Shown here: positions 9,709 through 19,231 of the stretch, one piece after another
Layout of the letters: the number at the start of each line of letters is the position of its first letter
Numbering within the stretch: the first letter of the stretch is position 1
Assembly (NCBI RefSeq): GCF_017304615.1
Contig: NZ_JAFKLZ010000001.1
Location: 1,514,570-1,578,569 of the forward strand
DNA: 64,000 nt
Source: Sphingomonas sp.
GTDB lineage: Bacteria; Pseudomonadota; Alphaproteobacteria; Sphingomonadales; Sphingomonadaceae
Direction: 5' to 3'
Translations under genes and position numbers: made by a program
Notes under the pieces: model-generated
What the model was told of the DNA's origin: nothing
The model's input: only the letters and a program-made list of their open reading frames with translations
The model's database searches: none

Positions 9709-11760
9709 ATGGCGAAGACGCACCGTTTCTTCTCGCACCATGCGCATGAGTTCCTGCGTGTCGCGGCCTGCACGCCGATCGCGAGCGTGGGCGATGTCGC
9801 GGCCAACGCCGCGGCGACGATCGCGCTGGCGAAGCACGGGCATGACGAAGCGTGCGACTTGCTCGTCTTTCCCGAACTCAACGTCACGTCCTACGCGATC
9901 GACGATCTGCACCTGCAGGATTCGATCCAGCGCGCGACCGACGCGGCGCTGGCGGAGATCGCGGCGGCGGCCGCCAAGCTGAAGCCGGTGCTGCTGGTCG
10001 GCGCGGCGCTGGCGAAGAACGGGCGGCTCTACAACTGCGCGGTCGCGATCCATCGCGGGCGCATCCTGGGGGTGGTGCCGAAAAGCTACCTCCCCAACTA
10101 TCGCGAATTTTACGAGAAGCGCTGGTTCGCGAGCGGCTACGACATCGTGGATGACGAGATCGCGGTCGCCGGCCAGGTCGCGCCGTTCGGCATCGACTTG
10201 ATCTTCGCCGCGAGCGACTTACCGCACTTCATCTTCCATGCTGAGATCTGCGAGGATTTCTGGGCCCCGATCCCGCCCTCAACCTATGGCGCGATGGCGG
10301 GCGCGTTGGTGTGCTGCAACCTTTCGGCCTCCAACGTCGTCATCGGCAAAGCGCGCCAAAGAATGCTCCTCTCCGCCGCGCAGTCCGAGCGGGCGATCTG
10401 CGCCTATGTCTTCTCCGCCGCAGGGCCGGGCGAGAGCAGCACCGACCTCGCCTGGGACGGCCAGGGCATGATCCACGAACTCGGCGAACTGATCGCGGAA
10501 AGCGCGCGGTTCGACGACGCGGCCGAATTGCTCATCGCCGACGTCGATTGCGGCCGCGTGCGGCAGGAGCGGATACGCAACGGCACGTTCAACGACACCG
10601 CGCGCGCCGAAGGGTTAGAGCCCGGCGCGTTCCGCCGCGTGACGTTCGAGGCCAAGCCAGACTTCGCCGATGCCGGGCTACGGCGCGAGATCCGCCGCTT
10701 CCCGTTCGTCCCCAACACCCCCGAGAAGCTCGACGCCGATTGCTACGAGGCGTTCAACATCCAGGTTACCGCGCTCGCGCAACGCATCGTCGCGGCCAAG
10801 GCCGAGCGGCTGGTGATCGGCGTATCCGGCGGGTTGGACTCCACCCACGCGCTGATCATCGCGGCGAAGGCGATGGACCGGCTTGGCCGCTCCCGCGACC
10901 ATATCCTGGGCTATACCATGCCCGGCTTCGCGACGAGCGAGGGCACCAAGTCCAACGCCTGGGCGCTGATGCGCGCGCTGGGCGTTGCGGGCGACGAGAT
11001 CGACATCCGCCCCGCCGCCGAGCAGATGCTGAAGGACATGCGCCACCCGTTCGCCGACGGGAAGCCGGCCTATGACGTGACGTTCGAGAACGTCCAGGCG
11101 GGACTGCGCACCGATTATCTGTTCCGGCTCGCCAACCAGCATAACGGCCTGGTGGTCGGCACCGGCGACCTGAGCGAACTCGCGCTCGGCTGGTGCACTT
11201 ACGGCGTCGGCGACCAGATGAGCCATTACGCGGTCAACGCCGGCGTGCCCAAGACGCTGATCCAGTTCCTGATCCGCTGGTGCATCCGCACCGACCAGTA
11301 TGACGCGGAGACCGACCGCGTGCTGGAGGCGATCCTGGCGCAGGAGATTTCGCCCGAGTTGGTGCCGGCGGGCGCCGACGGTGCGCTGCAATCGACCGAG
11401 GAGCGGATCGGGCCGTATGCGCTCAACGACTTCTTCGCGCATTACATCGTCCGCCACGGCATGGCGCCGTCCAAGGTCGCGTTCCTGGCGCTCAAGGCGT
11501 GGGAAGATGCCGGGCGGGGCCGCTGGCCGCGCGATTTCCCGGCCAGCGCAAAGGCTGCCTACGACCTGCCGACGATCCGCGGCTGGCTGGAAAAGTTCCT
11601 GTTCCGCTTCTTCACGATCAGCCAATTCAAGCGCTCGGCCATCCCCAACGGGCCGAAGGTGTCGGCGGGCGGCGCGCTGTCCCCCCGCGGCGACTGGCGC
11701 GCACCGTCCGACGGGACGGCCAAGCCGTTCCTCGATGAACTGAAGGCCAACCTGCCCTAG
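9709..11760 (+). CDS. nadE: Glutamine-dependent NAD+ synthetase
   Basis: 683 residues. Final step of NAD biosynthesis: amidation of deamido-NAD using glutamine and ATP. Two domains: an N-terminal nitrilase-type glutaminase with the triad Glu56 (FPELN), Lys125 (VVPKSYLPN) and Cys181 (HAEICEDFW), and a C-terminal synthetase with the ATP pyrophosphatase loop SGGLDS near residue 374. The two-domain form means it does not depend on free ammonia. The last four bases overlap the stop codon of the convergent broken gene on the other strand. Confidence 0.97.
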   Translation: MAKTHRFFSHHAHEFLRVAACTPIASVGDVAANAAATIALAKHGHDEACDLLVFPELNVTSYAIDDLHLQDSIQRATDAALAEIAAAAAKLKPVLLVGAALAKNGRLYNCAVAIHRGRILGVVPKSYLPNYREFYEKRWFASGYDIVDDEIAVAGQVAPFGIDLIFAASDLPHFIFHAEICEDFWAPIPPSTYGAMAGALVCCNLSASNVVIGKARQRMLLSAAQSERAICAYVFSAAGPGESSTDLAWDGQGMIHELGELIAESARFDDAAELLIADVDCGRVRQERIRNGTFNDTARAEGLEPGAFRRVTFEAKPDFADAGLRREIRRFPFVPNTPEKLDADCYEAFNIQVTALAQRIVAAKAERLVIGVSGGLDSTHALIIAAKAMDRLGRSRDHILGYTMPGFATSEGTKSNAWALMRALGVAGDEIDIRPAAEQMLKDMRHPFADGKPAYDVTFENVQAGLRTDYLFRLANQHNGLVVGTGDLSELALGWCTYGVGDQMSHYAVNAGVPKTLIQFLIRWCIRTDQYDAETDRVLEAILAQEISPELVPAGADGALQSTEERIGPYALNDFFAHYIVRHGMAPSKVAFLALKAWEDAGRGRWPRDFPASAKAAYDLPTIRGWLEKFLFRFFTISQFKRSAIPNGPKVSAGGALSPRGDWRAPSDGTAKPFLDELKANLP

Positions 11761-12003
11761 TCACCCTTCGGCTCGGTCATCTCCATGAAATCCCTCGCCG
11801 CGTCGCGATCGGCGGGATCATCGAACGCCACGTCGAGGTCGGGCGCGACACCGAGCATGTGCATCAGCGCCCATAACGCGAAGCGCCGCCCACGGTCCTT
11901 GGCCATGCCGAACTCGACACGCATCCGCCGCGAGGCCGTCTGGCGATAGCGAGGCGATGTCGGTCGTCCCGAAATAGCGGCGGAGCTGATCGTCGAAGTC
12001 CAT
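11757..12003 (-). pseudogene. Frameshifted small gene (two frames of one protein)
   Basis: The minus strand starts at ATG 12003 with MDFDDQLRRYFGTTDIASLS and reads to about ...DGLAA; the continuation RMRVEFGMAKDRGRRFALWA lies in the next frame and runs to a stop at 11757 (end EMTEPKGD). The switch is near 11930 in a GCGGCGG run. Together they make one acidic, roughly 80-residue protein of the kind found in sphingomonads; each part alone looks truncated. It may be a true frameshift mutation, a deletion of 2 mod 3 bases, or a sequencing error at the GC-rich run. Function unknown. Confidence 0.5.
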
Positions 12004-12078
12004 GCCGCGCGTTCTGAGCCACGCGGGACTTGCCGACAACCCGTGACCCTGCGACCATACCGGAAATAGGAGAATGGC

Positions 12079-12975
12079 ATGAAGGCGCAGGCTAACGGCA
12101 TCGAGATCGAGTATGAGGATTTTGGGCCGAAGGATGCGCCGCCGGTGCTCCTCATCATGGGACTCGGTGCACAACTGACACTGTGGCCGATGCCGATGGT
12201 CGATCAGCTGGTCGAGCGCGGGTACCGCGTGATTCGCTACGACAATCGCGACGTCGGGCTGTCGACCAAGTTCCACGATGCCGAGGCGCCCGCGATGACC
12301 GCGATCGTCGCCGCGCTGATGATGGGCAGCAAGCCCGACGTGCCCTATCTGCTCGACGACATGGCGGCCGACGCGGTCGGGCTGCTCGACGCGCTCGGGA
12401 TCGCCAGGGCGCACGTCATGGGCGCATCGATGGGCGGGATGATCGCGCAGATGGTCGCGGCGCTATATCCCGACCGCGTGCTGTCGCTGACCTCGATCAT
12501 GTCGACCACCGGCAACCCGATGCTACCGCCCGCCAGCCCGGAGGCGATGGCGGTGCTGACCACCCGGCCCAGCGGCGCCGACGAGGAAGCGATCGTCGCC
12601 CATGGGGTGCGCGCCGAGAAAGTCATCGGCAGCCCCGGCTATCCGGCCGATGAGGACGAATTGACCGAGCGCGTGCGCGCCGGGTTCCGGCGCATGCACT
12701 ACCCGCCCGGCTTCGCGCGACAGATGGCGGCGATCGTCGGCAGCGGCGACCGCCGTGCCGCGCTCGCCACGATCACCGCGCCGACGATGGTGATCCACGG
12801 CGCCGACGACCCGCTGGTGCCGCCGGCGGGCGGTCGCGACACGGCGGCGACGATCCCCGGCGCCAGGATCGTCGAAATACCGGGCATGGGACATAATTTG
12901 CCCGAGGCGCTGATCGGCCAAGTGCTCGATGCGTTCGAGCAGGTGGCAAAGACACCCTTGACGGCGGAACGTTAG
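12079..12975 (+). CDS. Alpha/beta-fold hydrolase
   Basis: 298 residues, no signal peptide, so cytoplasmic. The nucleophile elbow is GASMGG with Ser117, preceded by strand and oxyanion segment LLIMGLGAQ (25-33). The acid is in the HGADDPLVP segment near residue 236 and the catalytic His in GMGHNLP near residue 275. It has the look of the epoxide-hydrolase/dienelactone/esterase group of the superfamily; the substrate cannot be read from sequence. A weak hairpin at 13043-13069 follows the gene and may end its transcript. Confidence 0.9.
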   Translation: MKAQANGIEIEYEDFGPKDAPPVLLIMGLGAQLTLWPMPMVDQLVERGYRVIRYDNRDVGLSTKFHDAEAPAMTAIVAALMMGSKPDVPYLLDDMAADAVGLLDALGIARAHVMGASMGGMIAQMVAALYPDRVLSLTSIMSTTGNPMLPPASPEAMAVLTTRPSGADEEAIVAHGVRAEKVIGSPGYPADEDELTERVRAGFRRMHYPPGFARQMAAIVGSGDRRAALATITAPTMVIHGADDPLVPPAGGRDTAATIPGARIVEIPGMGHNLPEALIGQVLDAFEQVAKTPLTAER

Positions 12976-13014
12976 GCCAAGGTCAGGCCAAGAGGGGCGG
13001 CGCGGACCCGTGGA

Positions 13015-13036
13015 AGTTGACACTAAGTTGACACTA
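13015..13036 (+). repeat. 11-bp perfect tandem duplication containing TTGACA
   Basis: AGTTGACACTA occurs twice head to tail, so two -35-like TTGACA hexamers sit 11 bases apart in the gap between two convergent genes. No good -10 element follows on either copy and no gene starts downstream on this strand. Significance unknown. Confidence 0.6.
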
Positions 13037-13042
13037 TCGCGA

Positions 13043-13160
13043 TGGGTCAGCGAAACTGCCCCTGACCCATAACGATCGATGTCGTCACCCCGGCTTGGCC
13101 GGGGTCCCGTTTGATCCCCGACACAATAGTATCGGGCCCGGACCCAAGACCCGGATGCCG
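13043..13160. repeat. Inverted repeats, including a REP-like element, between convergent genes
   Basis: First hairpin TGGGTCAG-N11-CTGACCCA (13043-13069). Second is a REP-like unit GTCACCCCGGC-TTG-GCCGGGG (13085-13104), followed by CCCCGACAC and ACCCAAGACCCGG. The motif GTCAYCCCGG recurs elsewhere in the window. Lying between the 3' ends of the hydrolase and the flavoenzyme, it may protect or terminate both messages. Nothing else is seen in this gap. Confidence 0.6.
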
Positions 13161-13226
13161 TGTGGATATGGAAGCTGAGAGAGAGCGGGCCGCAGGATAT
13201 CACGCAACTCGCCCTGTAGGAAAACG

Positions 13227-14387
13227 CTAAACGCGCACCGCGCCTTCGTCCCGTACCGCCTCGATGGTCGGCATCCCGTTGACCGCCATCATCAGGTCCG
13301 CCTCGGCCAGGATGCACCTGAGCACGTGCGCCGCCCCCGCCGCGCCGTCGAGCGCGAGGCCGTAGGCGAACGGACGCCCCACGCCGACCGCGCTCGCGCC
13401 GAGCGCCAGCGCCTTGATGACGTCGCTGCCCGATCGCACGCCGCTGTCGAACCACACCGGCGTGCTGCCCGCCGCCGCGACCACGCCGGGCAGCATGTCG
13501 ATCGCGGCGATGCCGCCGTTGGCCTGGCGGCCGCCGTGGTTCGAGCAGAACAGGGCGTCCGCGCCCATGTCGACTGCGCGTCTGGCGTCTTCGGGATGGC
13601 AGATGCCCTTGAGCACGATCGGCATCCTGGTCACCGACTTGAGCCACGGCATGTCGTCCCACGTCAGCGGCCGCGCGAATTGCGACGCCCAGAGCATCGT
13701 CGCTTCCGCTGGCGCGGACGCCGGGTCCTTCCCCAACATCTTCCTGAACACCGGATCGGCGAAGTAATTGGTCAGCACATGCCCGCGCAGTTGCGGGAAA
13801 TTCCCGGCATTCAAGTCACGCGGGCGCCAGCCCGTCACCCACGTGTCGAGCGTCACCACCAGCGCGCGATAGCCCGCCGCTTCGGCCCGCCGGATCAGGC
13901 TCTCCGCCAGATCCTTGTCGCGCGGCGTATAGAGCTGGAAGAAACCCGGAACATCGCCCAGATGCCCGGCGACATCCTCCATTGTGTCGTTGCCCAGCGT
14001 CGAGACGGTCATCGGCACACCGGTCGTCGCCGATGCCTGCGCCGCGGCGATGTCGCCATGCTGGTCGGGCGTGCACATGCCGGTCACGCCGATCGGGCTC
14101 ATGAAGATCGGGCTGTGGTAGGTATGGCCGAAGATCGTCGTCGAGAGATCACGATTGGTCGTGCCGACCATCATCCGCGGCACCATGCCCCAATGCCGGA
14201 ACGCGGCGGCATTCTGGTCCTGCGTCCATTCGTCGCCGCAGCCGCCCTGGACGTAGTTGAGCACGTGCGGCGGCATCGCGGCGGTCGCGCGGCTGACGAG
14301 CGTGGCGTAATCGACCGGCAGCTTGGTCAGCACGCCGCGCAGCCCCGCGCCGTAAATCTCGTTCTGATAGTCGCCGAAATGGCCCAT
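13227..14387 (-). CDS. FMN-dependent alpha-hydroxy-acid oxidising enzyme (lactate 2-monooxygenase type)
   Basis: 386 residues, TIM-barrel flavoprotein. The start GHFGDYQNEIYGAGL is typical of the lactate 2-monooxygenase branch. The active-site base is His284 in FCSNHGGRQANGG, with the adjoining Arg binding the carboxylate; FMN-binding segments MSPIGVTGMC (96-105) and WFDSGVRSG are present. Members convert L-lactate to acetate, CO2 and water, or oxidise related 2-hydroxy acids; the substrate here is inferred only. It stands alone, followed by the repeat-rich gap and preceded by a hairpin region. Confidence 0.9.
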   Translation of the reverse strand: MGHFGDYQNEIYGAGLRGVLTKLPVDYATLVSRATAAMPPHVLNYVQGGCGDEWTQDQNAAAFRHWGMVPRMMVGTTNRDLSTTIFGHTYHSPIFMSPIGVTGMCTPDQHGDIAAAQASATTGVPMTVSTLGNDTMEDVAGHLGDVPGFFQLYTPRDKDLAESLIRRAEAAGYRALVVTLDTWVTGWRPRDLNAGNFPQLRGHVLTNYFADPVFRKMLGKDPASAPAEATMLWASQFARPLTWDDMPWLKSVTRMPIVLKGICHPEDARRAVDMGADALFCSNHGGRQANGGIAAIDMLPGVVAAAGSTPVWFDSGVRSGSDVIKALALGASAVGVGRPFAYGLALDGAAGAAHVLRCILAEADLMMAVNGMPTIEAVRDEGAVRV

Positions 14388-14480
14388 CGCCGCTCTCTCC
14401 CACCTGCGTTGTCGCTACGCTTATGGCGGATCGATGCGCGGCTGTCTCGGGGTCAGGTCCTGTTGAGAGCTGACTCGGCC

Positions 14481-14513
14481 GTCATCCAGGCGCAGGGATC
14501 AACCTGCGCCTGG
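14481..14513. repeat. Perfect 11-bp hairpin (REP-like) downstream of the TonB receptor
   Basis: CCAGGCGCAGG, six-base loop, CCTGCGCCTGG (14486-14513), preceded by GTCAT. It resembles the GTCATCC-type repeats of this genome and lies 11 bases past the receptor stop codon. There is no T-tract, so it is more likely a 3'-end stabiliser or REP unit than an intrinsic terminator. Confidence 0.65.
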
Positions 14514-14523
14514 AGAGCAAGGA

Positions 14524-16890
14524 TCAGCGGAACGAACCGCTCAGCATCACGCCGAACACGCGCGGATCGTTGTAGATGCCAGCGCGATAGTTCGACGTGT
14601 CGATCGCACCGATCAGGTTCTTGCGGTTGGTGAGATTGCGCGCGAACGCGGCGATCTCATACTTGCCGAAAGCGTAACCGATCTTGGCGCCCAGCTCGTA
14701 ATTGCCGTCCGACGTATATTCGACGCTGCGGTACAGGACCAGGTTGGTCTTGCCCTGCATGTTGAAGTCGCCGGCGACGAACACCTTGCTGTCACCGCCC
14801 AGCGGCAAGTCGTACCGCGCGCTGACGTTGATGTTGTAATCCGGCGCGTTCGGGAACGGGTTGCCGTTGATGTTGGCATAGTAGTTGTTGCCGATCCGCA
14901 CCGTCGGGTTGAGCACGGTCTGCGACATCACGCCGCCCGCAGCACCCACCTGGGCATAGACGTTGGGGGCATTGATCTCCGTGTGGAGCAGGCTGAGACC
15001 CGCGGTCACGCGGAAGTTGTTGACCGGACGCGCCTCGATCTCGAACTCGGCGCCGTAACCCTTGCCCTTGTTGCCGTTGAACAGCACGCCGTTGCCGTTG
15101 CTGTCGTTGCCGTTGAGCTGGATGTTGTCGATGTCGTAATAGAACCCGGCGGCGCTGACGTTGATGCGACCATCGGCGAAGGTCGCCTTGATCCCGCCTT
15201 CATAGCTGGTGTTCTTTTCCGAATTGGCGGTCGAGTAAGCCGACGCGAACACCGCCGAACGGCCCTGCACGGTCGGGCCGCGGAAACCACGGGCGTAGCG
15301 CGCATAGACGCTGACGTTCGGATCGAGCTTGTAGAGCAAGCTCACGTCCCAGCTCGGCTGCGTGTCCGAAAGACGGCAATAGGTCGCTGCACCGCACGCA
15401 TACGAGTTGGTCGGCGCAGTCGCCGGCACACTGAGCGTCGCGAAGTTCGGGTGGAGCAACAGGTTGGTGCTCTTGATGTCGTTGGTGACACGTCCGCCCG
15501 CCGTCAGCGTCAGCTTGTCGGTCAGGTCATAGCTGATCTGGCCGAAGGCCGCCCAGCTTGTGTTGATGTTGCGCAACAGCACGAAGTTGTTCGGATTGGG
15601 CGTGGTGCCGAGCGAATTGTTGGTCAGGAAGAACGAGCGCTGGTCGAACTCGGTCTTGTCGCGCGCATCGAAATAGAGACCGCCGATCTGCCACTTGAAC
15701 CGGCCCGTGTCGGGGCTGGCGAGGCGGACTTCCTGCGTCCACTGGTCGAGCCCGCGCAGGCGACCCTGCGACTGGCCGCAACCGACCGCGCAGATGTTGG
15801 GGGTCACGCCGCCGAAGTTGGCCGCCGCGCCACCGTCGGTGTCGCCGCGGCTGAAGCCCGACGCATGCTCCCAGGCGGTGATCGAGGTCAACGTCGCGAA
15901 CCCGAAATCATAGTCCGCCTTCAGCGAGACGCCCTGGCTCTTGTACGCCTGCGTGTTGTTCTGCGCTTCGTCATAGGACACGACGCCGCGATCGAACGAC
16001 GGCGGCACGGCGTTGGTGCCGACCTTGATCGACCCGCGATAGAAGATCGACGCGGTGCCGTTATAGTCGCGGACATGGCCCGAAAGGCGCAGGCTGAACG
16101 CGTCGCTCGGCTTGAACAGCAGCTGGAGCTTTACGTCCTTCTCCTCGAAGCCGCCCATCACGTTCTTGCCGGGCACGGTGCCGTCGTCGGACGGGCCGGT
16201 ATAGACGTTGTCGATCCAGTCGTCGCGGCGCTGATAGAGGCCCGACAGGCGGAAGCTGATCGTGCCGTCCTTGGTCAGCGGACCGCCGACGCCGACGTCG
16301 GCGTTGACGCTGTTATAGCTGCCATAGCTGAGCGAACCCTGGCCCTGCCAGTTGGCGCTCGGCTGCGCGCTGTCGAACTTGATGATGCCGGCGGTGGTGT
16401 TGCGGCCGAACAACGATCCCTGTGGCCCCTTCAGCACTTCGACCTGCGCGATGTCGAACGCCGGGTTCGACTTGAGCACGACATGCTCCTTCACGACGTC
16501 GTCCTGGATGATCGACACCGGCTGCGACGCGCCGAGGTAGAAGTCGATATTGCCGAGGCCGCGAATGTAGAAGCGCGGGAAGATGCGGCCGGTGGTCGAT
16601 TCCACGTAGAGGCTGGGCACGCGGCCCGACAGGGACAGCAGGGTGTCCGCACCCGCCGCCTGGAAATCGCGGATCGCCTCGGACCGCAACACCGACACCG
16701 CGACCGGCACGTTCAGCGTGTTTTCGGTGCGGCGGTTGGCGGTGACGATGATGTCGCCATCAGGAGCGCCGGCCGTATCGGGGGTCGCGGCGGCCGGGGT
16801 CGTGTCGGCGGTCTGCGCGCTGGCGAACGGAACGGTGGCGGCCGTAGCGGCCCCGGCGAGCAGAATCGCGGCGAACTTCTGAAGTTTCAT
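14524..16890 (-). CDS. TonB-dependent outer-membrane receptor
   Basis: 788 residues from ATG 16890 (AGGGA upstream); an in-frame ATG at 16989 would add 33 residues before the signal peptide and is rejected. Signal peptide MKLQKFAAILLAGAATAATV... to about residue 26, then an Ala/Thr/Pro spacer, a TonB box DIIVTA near residues 46-51, plug domain with LKGPQGSLFGRNTTAG, and a 22-strand barrel to the end (MLSGSFR). The CirA/FecA-like class is abundant in sphingomonads and imports siderophores, glycans or aromatic compounds. No transport or regulatory neighbour indicates the substrate. The C-terminus ends in Arg rather than the usual aromatic residue. Confidence 0.95.
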   Translation of the reverse strand: MKLQKFAAILLAGAATAATVPFASAQTADTTPAAATPDTAGAPDGDIIVTANRRTENTLNVPVAVSVLRSEAIRDFQAAGADTLLSLSGRVPSLYVESTTGRIFPRFYIRGLGNIDFYLGASQPVSIIQDDVVKEHVVLKSNPAFDIAQVEVLKGPQGSLFGRNTTAGIIKFDSAQPSANWQGQGSLSYGSYNSVNADVGVGGPLTKDGTISFRLSGLYQRRDDWIDNVYTGPSDDGTVPGKNVMGGFEEKDVKLQLLFKPSDAFSLRLSGHVRDYNGTASIFYRGSIKVGTNAVPPSFDRGVVSYDEAQNNTQAYKSQGVSLKADYDFGFATLTSITAWEHASGFSRGDTDGGAAANFGGVTPNICAVGCGQSQGRLRGLDQWTQEVRLASPDTGRFKWQIGGLYFDARDKTEFDQRSFFLTNNSLGTTPNPNNFVLLRNINTSWAAFGQISYDLTDKLTLTAGGRVTNDIKSTNLLLHPNFATLSVPATAPTNSYACGAATYCRLSDTQPSWDVSLLYKLDPNVSVYARYARGFRGPTVQGRSAVFASAYSTANSEKNTSYEGGIKATFADGRINVSAAGFYYDIDNIQLNGNDSNGNGVLFNGNKGKGYGAEFEIEARPVNNFRVTAGLSLLHTEINAPNVYAQVGAAGGVMSQTVLNPTVRIGNNYYANINGNPFPNAPDYNINVSARYDLPLGGDSKVFVAGDFNMQGKTNLVLYRSVEYTSDGNYELGAKIGYAFGKYEIAAFARNLTNRKNLIGAIDTSNYRAGIYNDPRVFGVMLSGSFR

Positions 16891-17126
16891 TGCGTGGGTC
16901 CCTTGGAGAAGCGCGTCGTCATTTGGTGCGACGCAACATGCGCTGGGCCTCTGGGCGCGAATTGTGACCGTATTGCGACAGTAAAGCACGTCTCGTCTCG
17001 TTTACGGGGGCTATGATGCGCAGAAGGCACAACGCCCGTTGGCGCTAACGGTCTGGACTGCAGCGGCGCCTTGCGGCACCGAATAGCGAAGCCGAAATCG
17101 CGCCCCGCGCGATTATCGAGTCTTCG

Positions 17127-18695
17127 CTATTCCCACTCGATCGTGCCGGGCGGCTTCGACGTATAGTCGTAAGTCACGCGGTTGATACCCTTGACCTCGT
17201 TGATGATCCGCGTCGCACAGCGCGACAGGAACTCGCCGCTGAAATGATAGGCATCGGCGGTCATGCCGTCGACCGAGGTCACGGCACGCAAAGCTAGGAC
17301 GTTGTCGTAGGTACGGCCGTCGCCCATCACCCCGACGCTGCGCACCGGGAGCAGGACCGCGAACGCTTGCCAGATCGCGTCGTACAGTCCGGCATTCCTG
17401 ATCTCTTCCAGGTAGATCGCATCCGCTTTTCGCAGGATGTCGCAGCGTTCCTTGGTGACTTCGCCGGGGATGCGGATCGCGAGGCCTGGCCCCGGGAACG
17501 GATGCCGCCCGACGAAGACGTCCGGCAGGCCAAGCTCCCGGCCGAGCGCCCTCACCTCGTCCTTGAACAATTCGCGCAGCGGCTCGACCAGCTTCATGTT
17601 CATCCGCTCGGGCAGGCCCCCGACATTGTGGTGGCTCTTGATCGTCACCGACGGCCCGCCCGTGAAGCTAACGCTTTCGATCACGTCGGGGTAGAGCGTG
17701 CCCTGCGCCAGGAATTCAGCCCCGCCAATCTTCTTCGCTTCGTCCTCGAACACGTCGATGAAGGTCTTGCCGATGAACTTGCGCTTCGCCTCGGGGTCGG
17801 TGACGCCGGCTAGGCCGCTGAGGAACAGGGTCTCCGCGTTCACATGGACCAGAGGGATGTTGTAGTGGCCGCGGAACAGCGACACGACCTGGTCCGCCTC
17901 GCCGCTGCGCATCAGGCCGTGATCGACGAACACGCAGGTCAACTGATGCCCGATCGCCTCGTGGATCAACACCGCGGCGACCGCCGAGTCGACCCCGCCC
18001 GACAGCCCGCAGATCACGCGCTTGTCGCCGACCTGTGCGCGAATCTCGGCGATCTTGGCGGCGCGGAATTCGGCCATCGACCAATCGCCCGCGAGGCCAC
18101 AAACGTGCCTAACGAAATTCTTCAACAGCTTCGCGCCGTCCGGGGTATGCACGACCTCTGGATGGAACTGCATCGCGTAATAGCGGCGCGCATCGTCGGC
18201 GATCACCGCGAACGGCGCGCCCGGGCTGGCGGCGACGGGGCGGAAACCGGGGGCGAGGCTCGTCACCTTATCCCCATGGCTCATCCACACCTGATGCGTT
18301 TCGCCTTCGGTCCACAGACCGTTGAACAGCTCGCAGCGATCGTCGATCTCGATGAAGGCGCGGCCGAACTCGCCGCTGTCGCCCAGCTCCACCGTCCCGC
18401 CGAGCTGATGCATCATCACCTGCTGGCCGTAACAGATGCCGAGCACCGGCAGCCCGCTGTCGATGATTTCCTGCGGGATACGCGGGCTACCCTCATCGAG
18501 CACGCTCGCCGGGCTACCCGACAGGATCACGCCGCGCGGTCGCATCCGGGCGAAAACCTCGGCGGCGGACTGGAACGGTGCGATTTCCGAATAGACCCCC
18601 GCCTCTCGGACACGTCGCGCGATGAGCTGAGTCACCTGGCTGCCGAAATCGACAATGAGGATCGAATCGCCAAAAGCTGCGGATGTCTGGGTCAT
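17127..18695 (-). CDS. guaA: GMP synthase (glutamine-hydrolysing)
   Basis: 522 residues. Converts XMP to GMP with glutamine and ATP. Class I amidotransferase domain first: nucleophile Cys88 in GICYGQQ and partners in QFHPEV; then the ATP pyrophosphatase loop SGGVDS and a C-terminal dimerisation domain ending [13 protein letters not shown], the canonical GuaA end. The start [20 protein letters not shown] at 18695 is chosen because residues upstream in the open frame are non-homologous read-through. It is divergent from the small exported protein at 18851, with an AT-rich spacer of 155 bases between them. Confidence 0.97.
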   Translation of the reverse strand: MTQTSAAFGDSILIVDFGSQVTQLIARRVREAGVYSEIAPFQSAAEVFARMRPRGVILSGSPASVLDEGSPRIPQEIIDSGLPVLGICYGQQVMMHQLGGTVELGDSGEFGRAFIEIDDRCELFNGLWTEGETHQVWMSHGDKVTSLAPGFRPVAASPGAPFAVIADDARRYYAMQFHPEVVHTPDGAKLLKNFVRHVCGLAGDWSMAEFRAAKIAEIRAQVGDKRVICGLSGGVDSAVAAVLIHEAIGHQLTCVFVDHGLMRSGEADQVVSLFRGHYNIPLVHVNAETLFLSGLAGVTDPEAKRKFIGKTFIDVFEDEAKKIGGAEFLAQGTLYPDVIESVSFTGGPSVTIKSHHNVGGLPERMNMKLVEPLRELFKDEVRALGRELGLPDVFVGRHPFPGPGLAIRIPGEVTKERCDILRKADAIYLEEIRNAGLYDAIWQAFAVLLPVRSVGVMGDGRTYDNVLALRAVTSVDGMTADAYHFSGEFLSRCATRIINEVKGINRVTYDYTSKPPGTIEWE

Positions 18696-18795
18696 GGCGC
18701 CCGATAGCAGATCGGCGCAGGGCGTGAAGCCCGACGGCGCCAGCGCGACCAAAGTCATCGAACCGTAATTTACATTTCGCAATTTTGAAGGAAAT

Positions 18796-18824
18796 ATGTC
18801 ATCGTTCTGTAACAGAAGCGTCAT
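18796..18824 (+). promoter_or_regulatory. PhoB-like direct repeats upstream of the gene at 18851
   Basis: Three 7-base half-sites with a strict 11-base period: ATGTCAT (18796), CTGTAAC (18807) and GCGTCAT (18818), separated by four bases each. The Pho box consensus is CTGTCAT-N4-CTGTCAY, so the first pair matches well. A TTGAAG at 18785 with TGTAAC 17 bases on is an alternative reading as a sigma70 promoter. No PhoB is in the window to confirm. Confidence 0.35.
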
Positions 18825-18850
18825 GGGGCGCTCGTTCGATGGAGATTGCC

Positions 18851-19174
18851 ATGGTGAAGACCGTCCTTTTCGCACTCTGCGTGACCGTCGCATCCCCTGC
18901 GCTTGCGGCCGATGGCCAGGCCGCCGCCAAGCTGGCGGCTGACATCCGCGTTTCGGAAAGCCGCGCCCAGGCCACGCTTCGCGACAGCGGCGACTATATC
19001 GAACTGGCGCAGGCTTATCTGCGCGCTGGCCGCACCGGCGACGCGGCATTGGCCTATCGCGCCGCGCTGACGCGCAACAACGAGATGATGCTGACCCGGA
19101 ACGGCGACTCGATCTGGTCACATACCGTCGCGCGCGATGCATTGGCGCTGATGCCGCAATACGCGGCGCGCTGA
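18851..19174 (+). CDS. Small periplasmic TPR-like protein
   Basis: 107 residues. ATG 18851 follows GGAG with six bases spacing; in-frame ATGs at 18785 and 18839 are less likely because they precede the signal peptide. Signal peptide [20 protein letters not shown], then a helical segment [20 protein letters not shown] with the spacing of one tetratricopeptide repeat. No cysteines in the mature part. Single-TPR exported proteins often act in complex assembly, but no function can be assigned. The upstream region has PhoB-like repeats. Confidence 0.78.
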   Translation: MVKTVLFALCVTVASPALAADGQAAAKLAADIRVSESRAQATLRDSGDYIELAQAYLRAGRTGDAALAYRAALTRNNEMMLTRNGDSIWSHTVARDALALMPQYAAR

Positions 19175-19186
19175 CCCTTGCTGGTC

Positions 19187-19223
19187 GAGCCGACCGCCTC
19201 CCCAATGGGAGAGCGGTTGGCTC
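19187..19223. terminator. Strong hairpin between convergent genes
   Basis: A long stem: GAGCCGACCGC (19187-19197) pairs with GCGGTTGGCTC (19213-19223), with an inner CTCCC/GGGAG pair. It sits between the stop of the plus-strand gene at 19174 and the stop of the oligopeptidase at 19232, so it could serve both. There is no T-tract on either strand, so rho-independent action is uncertain. Confidence 0.5.
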
Positions 19224-19231
19224 GGTGGTAA

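Noticed and set aside
14983-17016. 677-codon open frame antisense to the TonB receptor
   Set aside because: Codon-bias shadow; repetitive Val/Arg/Glu content with no domain, and it overlaps a clear receptor gene completely.
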